In this document: one piece after another, positions 5,923 through 5,976 of the stretch
Layout of the letters: every line of letters starts with the position of its first letter
How positions within the stretch are numbered: the stretch's first letter is position 1
NCBI GenBank assembly: GCA_030623425.1
Contig: JAUXMA010000116.1
Span: 1 to 5,976, forward strand
DNA: 5,976 bases
Source: Rhodospirillaceae bacterium
Lineage (GTDB): Bacteria > Pseudomonadota > Alphaproteobacteria > Rhodospirillales > 2-02-FULL-58-16
Direction of reading: 5' to 3'
Notes under the pieces: generated by a model
Databases searched by the model: none
What the model was told of the DNA's origin: nothing
The model's input: the letters and a program-made list of their open reading frames with translations, nothing else
Made by a program: the position numbers and the translations under genes

Positions 5923-5976
5923 CGCCGTTGCCTTTGGTGTCCCATCCAGCGGGCCGAGGGGACCTCGCCCGCGCCC

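Noticed and set aside
5852..5976. Plus-strand frame starting MGMASKTGTSAF and open to the window edge
   Set aside because: It has no ribosome binding site, is Pro/Gly/Ser rich, and lies directly antisense to the proposed leader frame; it cannot be supported within the window.

Overview
The window looks like chromosomal DNA of a GC-rich alphaproteobacterium, most likely of the Rhodospirillales type. The grounds are the short-form HPr kinase next to rapZ, a mannose-family EIIA, HPr and enzyme I, with no sugar permease in sight. The organism is inferred from gene content and base composition, not from a search.

Layout. Positions 1-3871 on the plus strand form a compact operon-like block: the 3' end of hprK (1-299), rapZ (343-1281), a PTS EIIA of the mannose family (1313-1720), HPr (ptsH, 1717-2094, overlapping EIIA by 4 bases) and enzyme I (ptsI, 2108-3871). 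Convergent to it on the minus strand is leuA (5686-4133), 2-isopropylmalate synthase. Between the two lies a 202-bp near-perfect palindrome (3932-4133), with 86-bp arms differing at only two positions and a 30-base loop. Its outer base is the last base of the leuA stop codon. The stretch upstream of leuA (5687-5976) has no protein gene that can be named. It does hold a short Leu-rich reading frame whose stop codon lies inside a 12-bp perfect stem, and a third segment beside the leuA ribosome binding site that could compete for that stem. Together these suggest a leucine-responsive leader.

How the genes work together. Enzyme I takes phosphate from PEP, passes it to HPr (His52 here) and then to EIIA (His9). 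HprK can phosphorylate HPr on a serine (Ser83 here). With no EIIB or EIIC present, this is expected to be a regulatory phosphorelay that reports carbon or energy state rather than a sugar importer. RapZ, a P-loop regulator often found beside PTS genes, probably belongs to the same control circuit. leuA is a separate transcription unit making the first committed intermediate of leucine synthesis.

The most unusual features are the large palindrome, the possible leuA leader, and a start-site anomaly in ptsH, where about 37 extra N-terminal codons precede an otherwise ordinary HPr.
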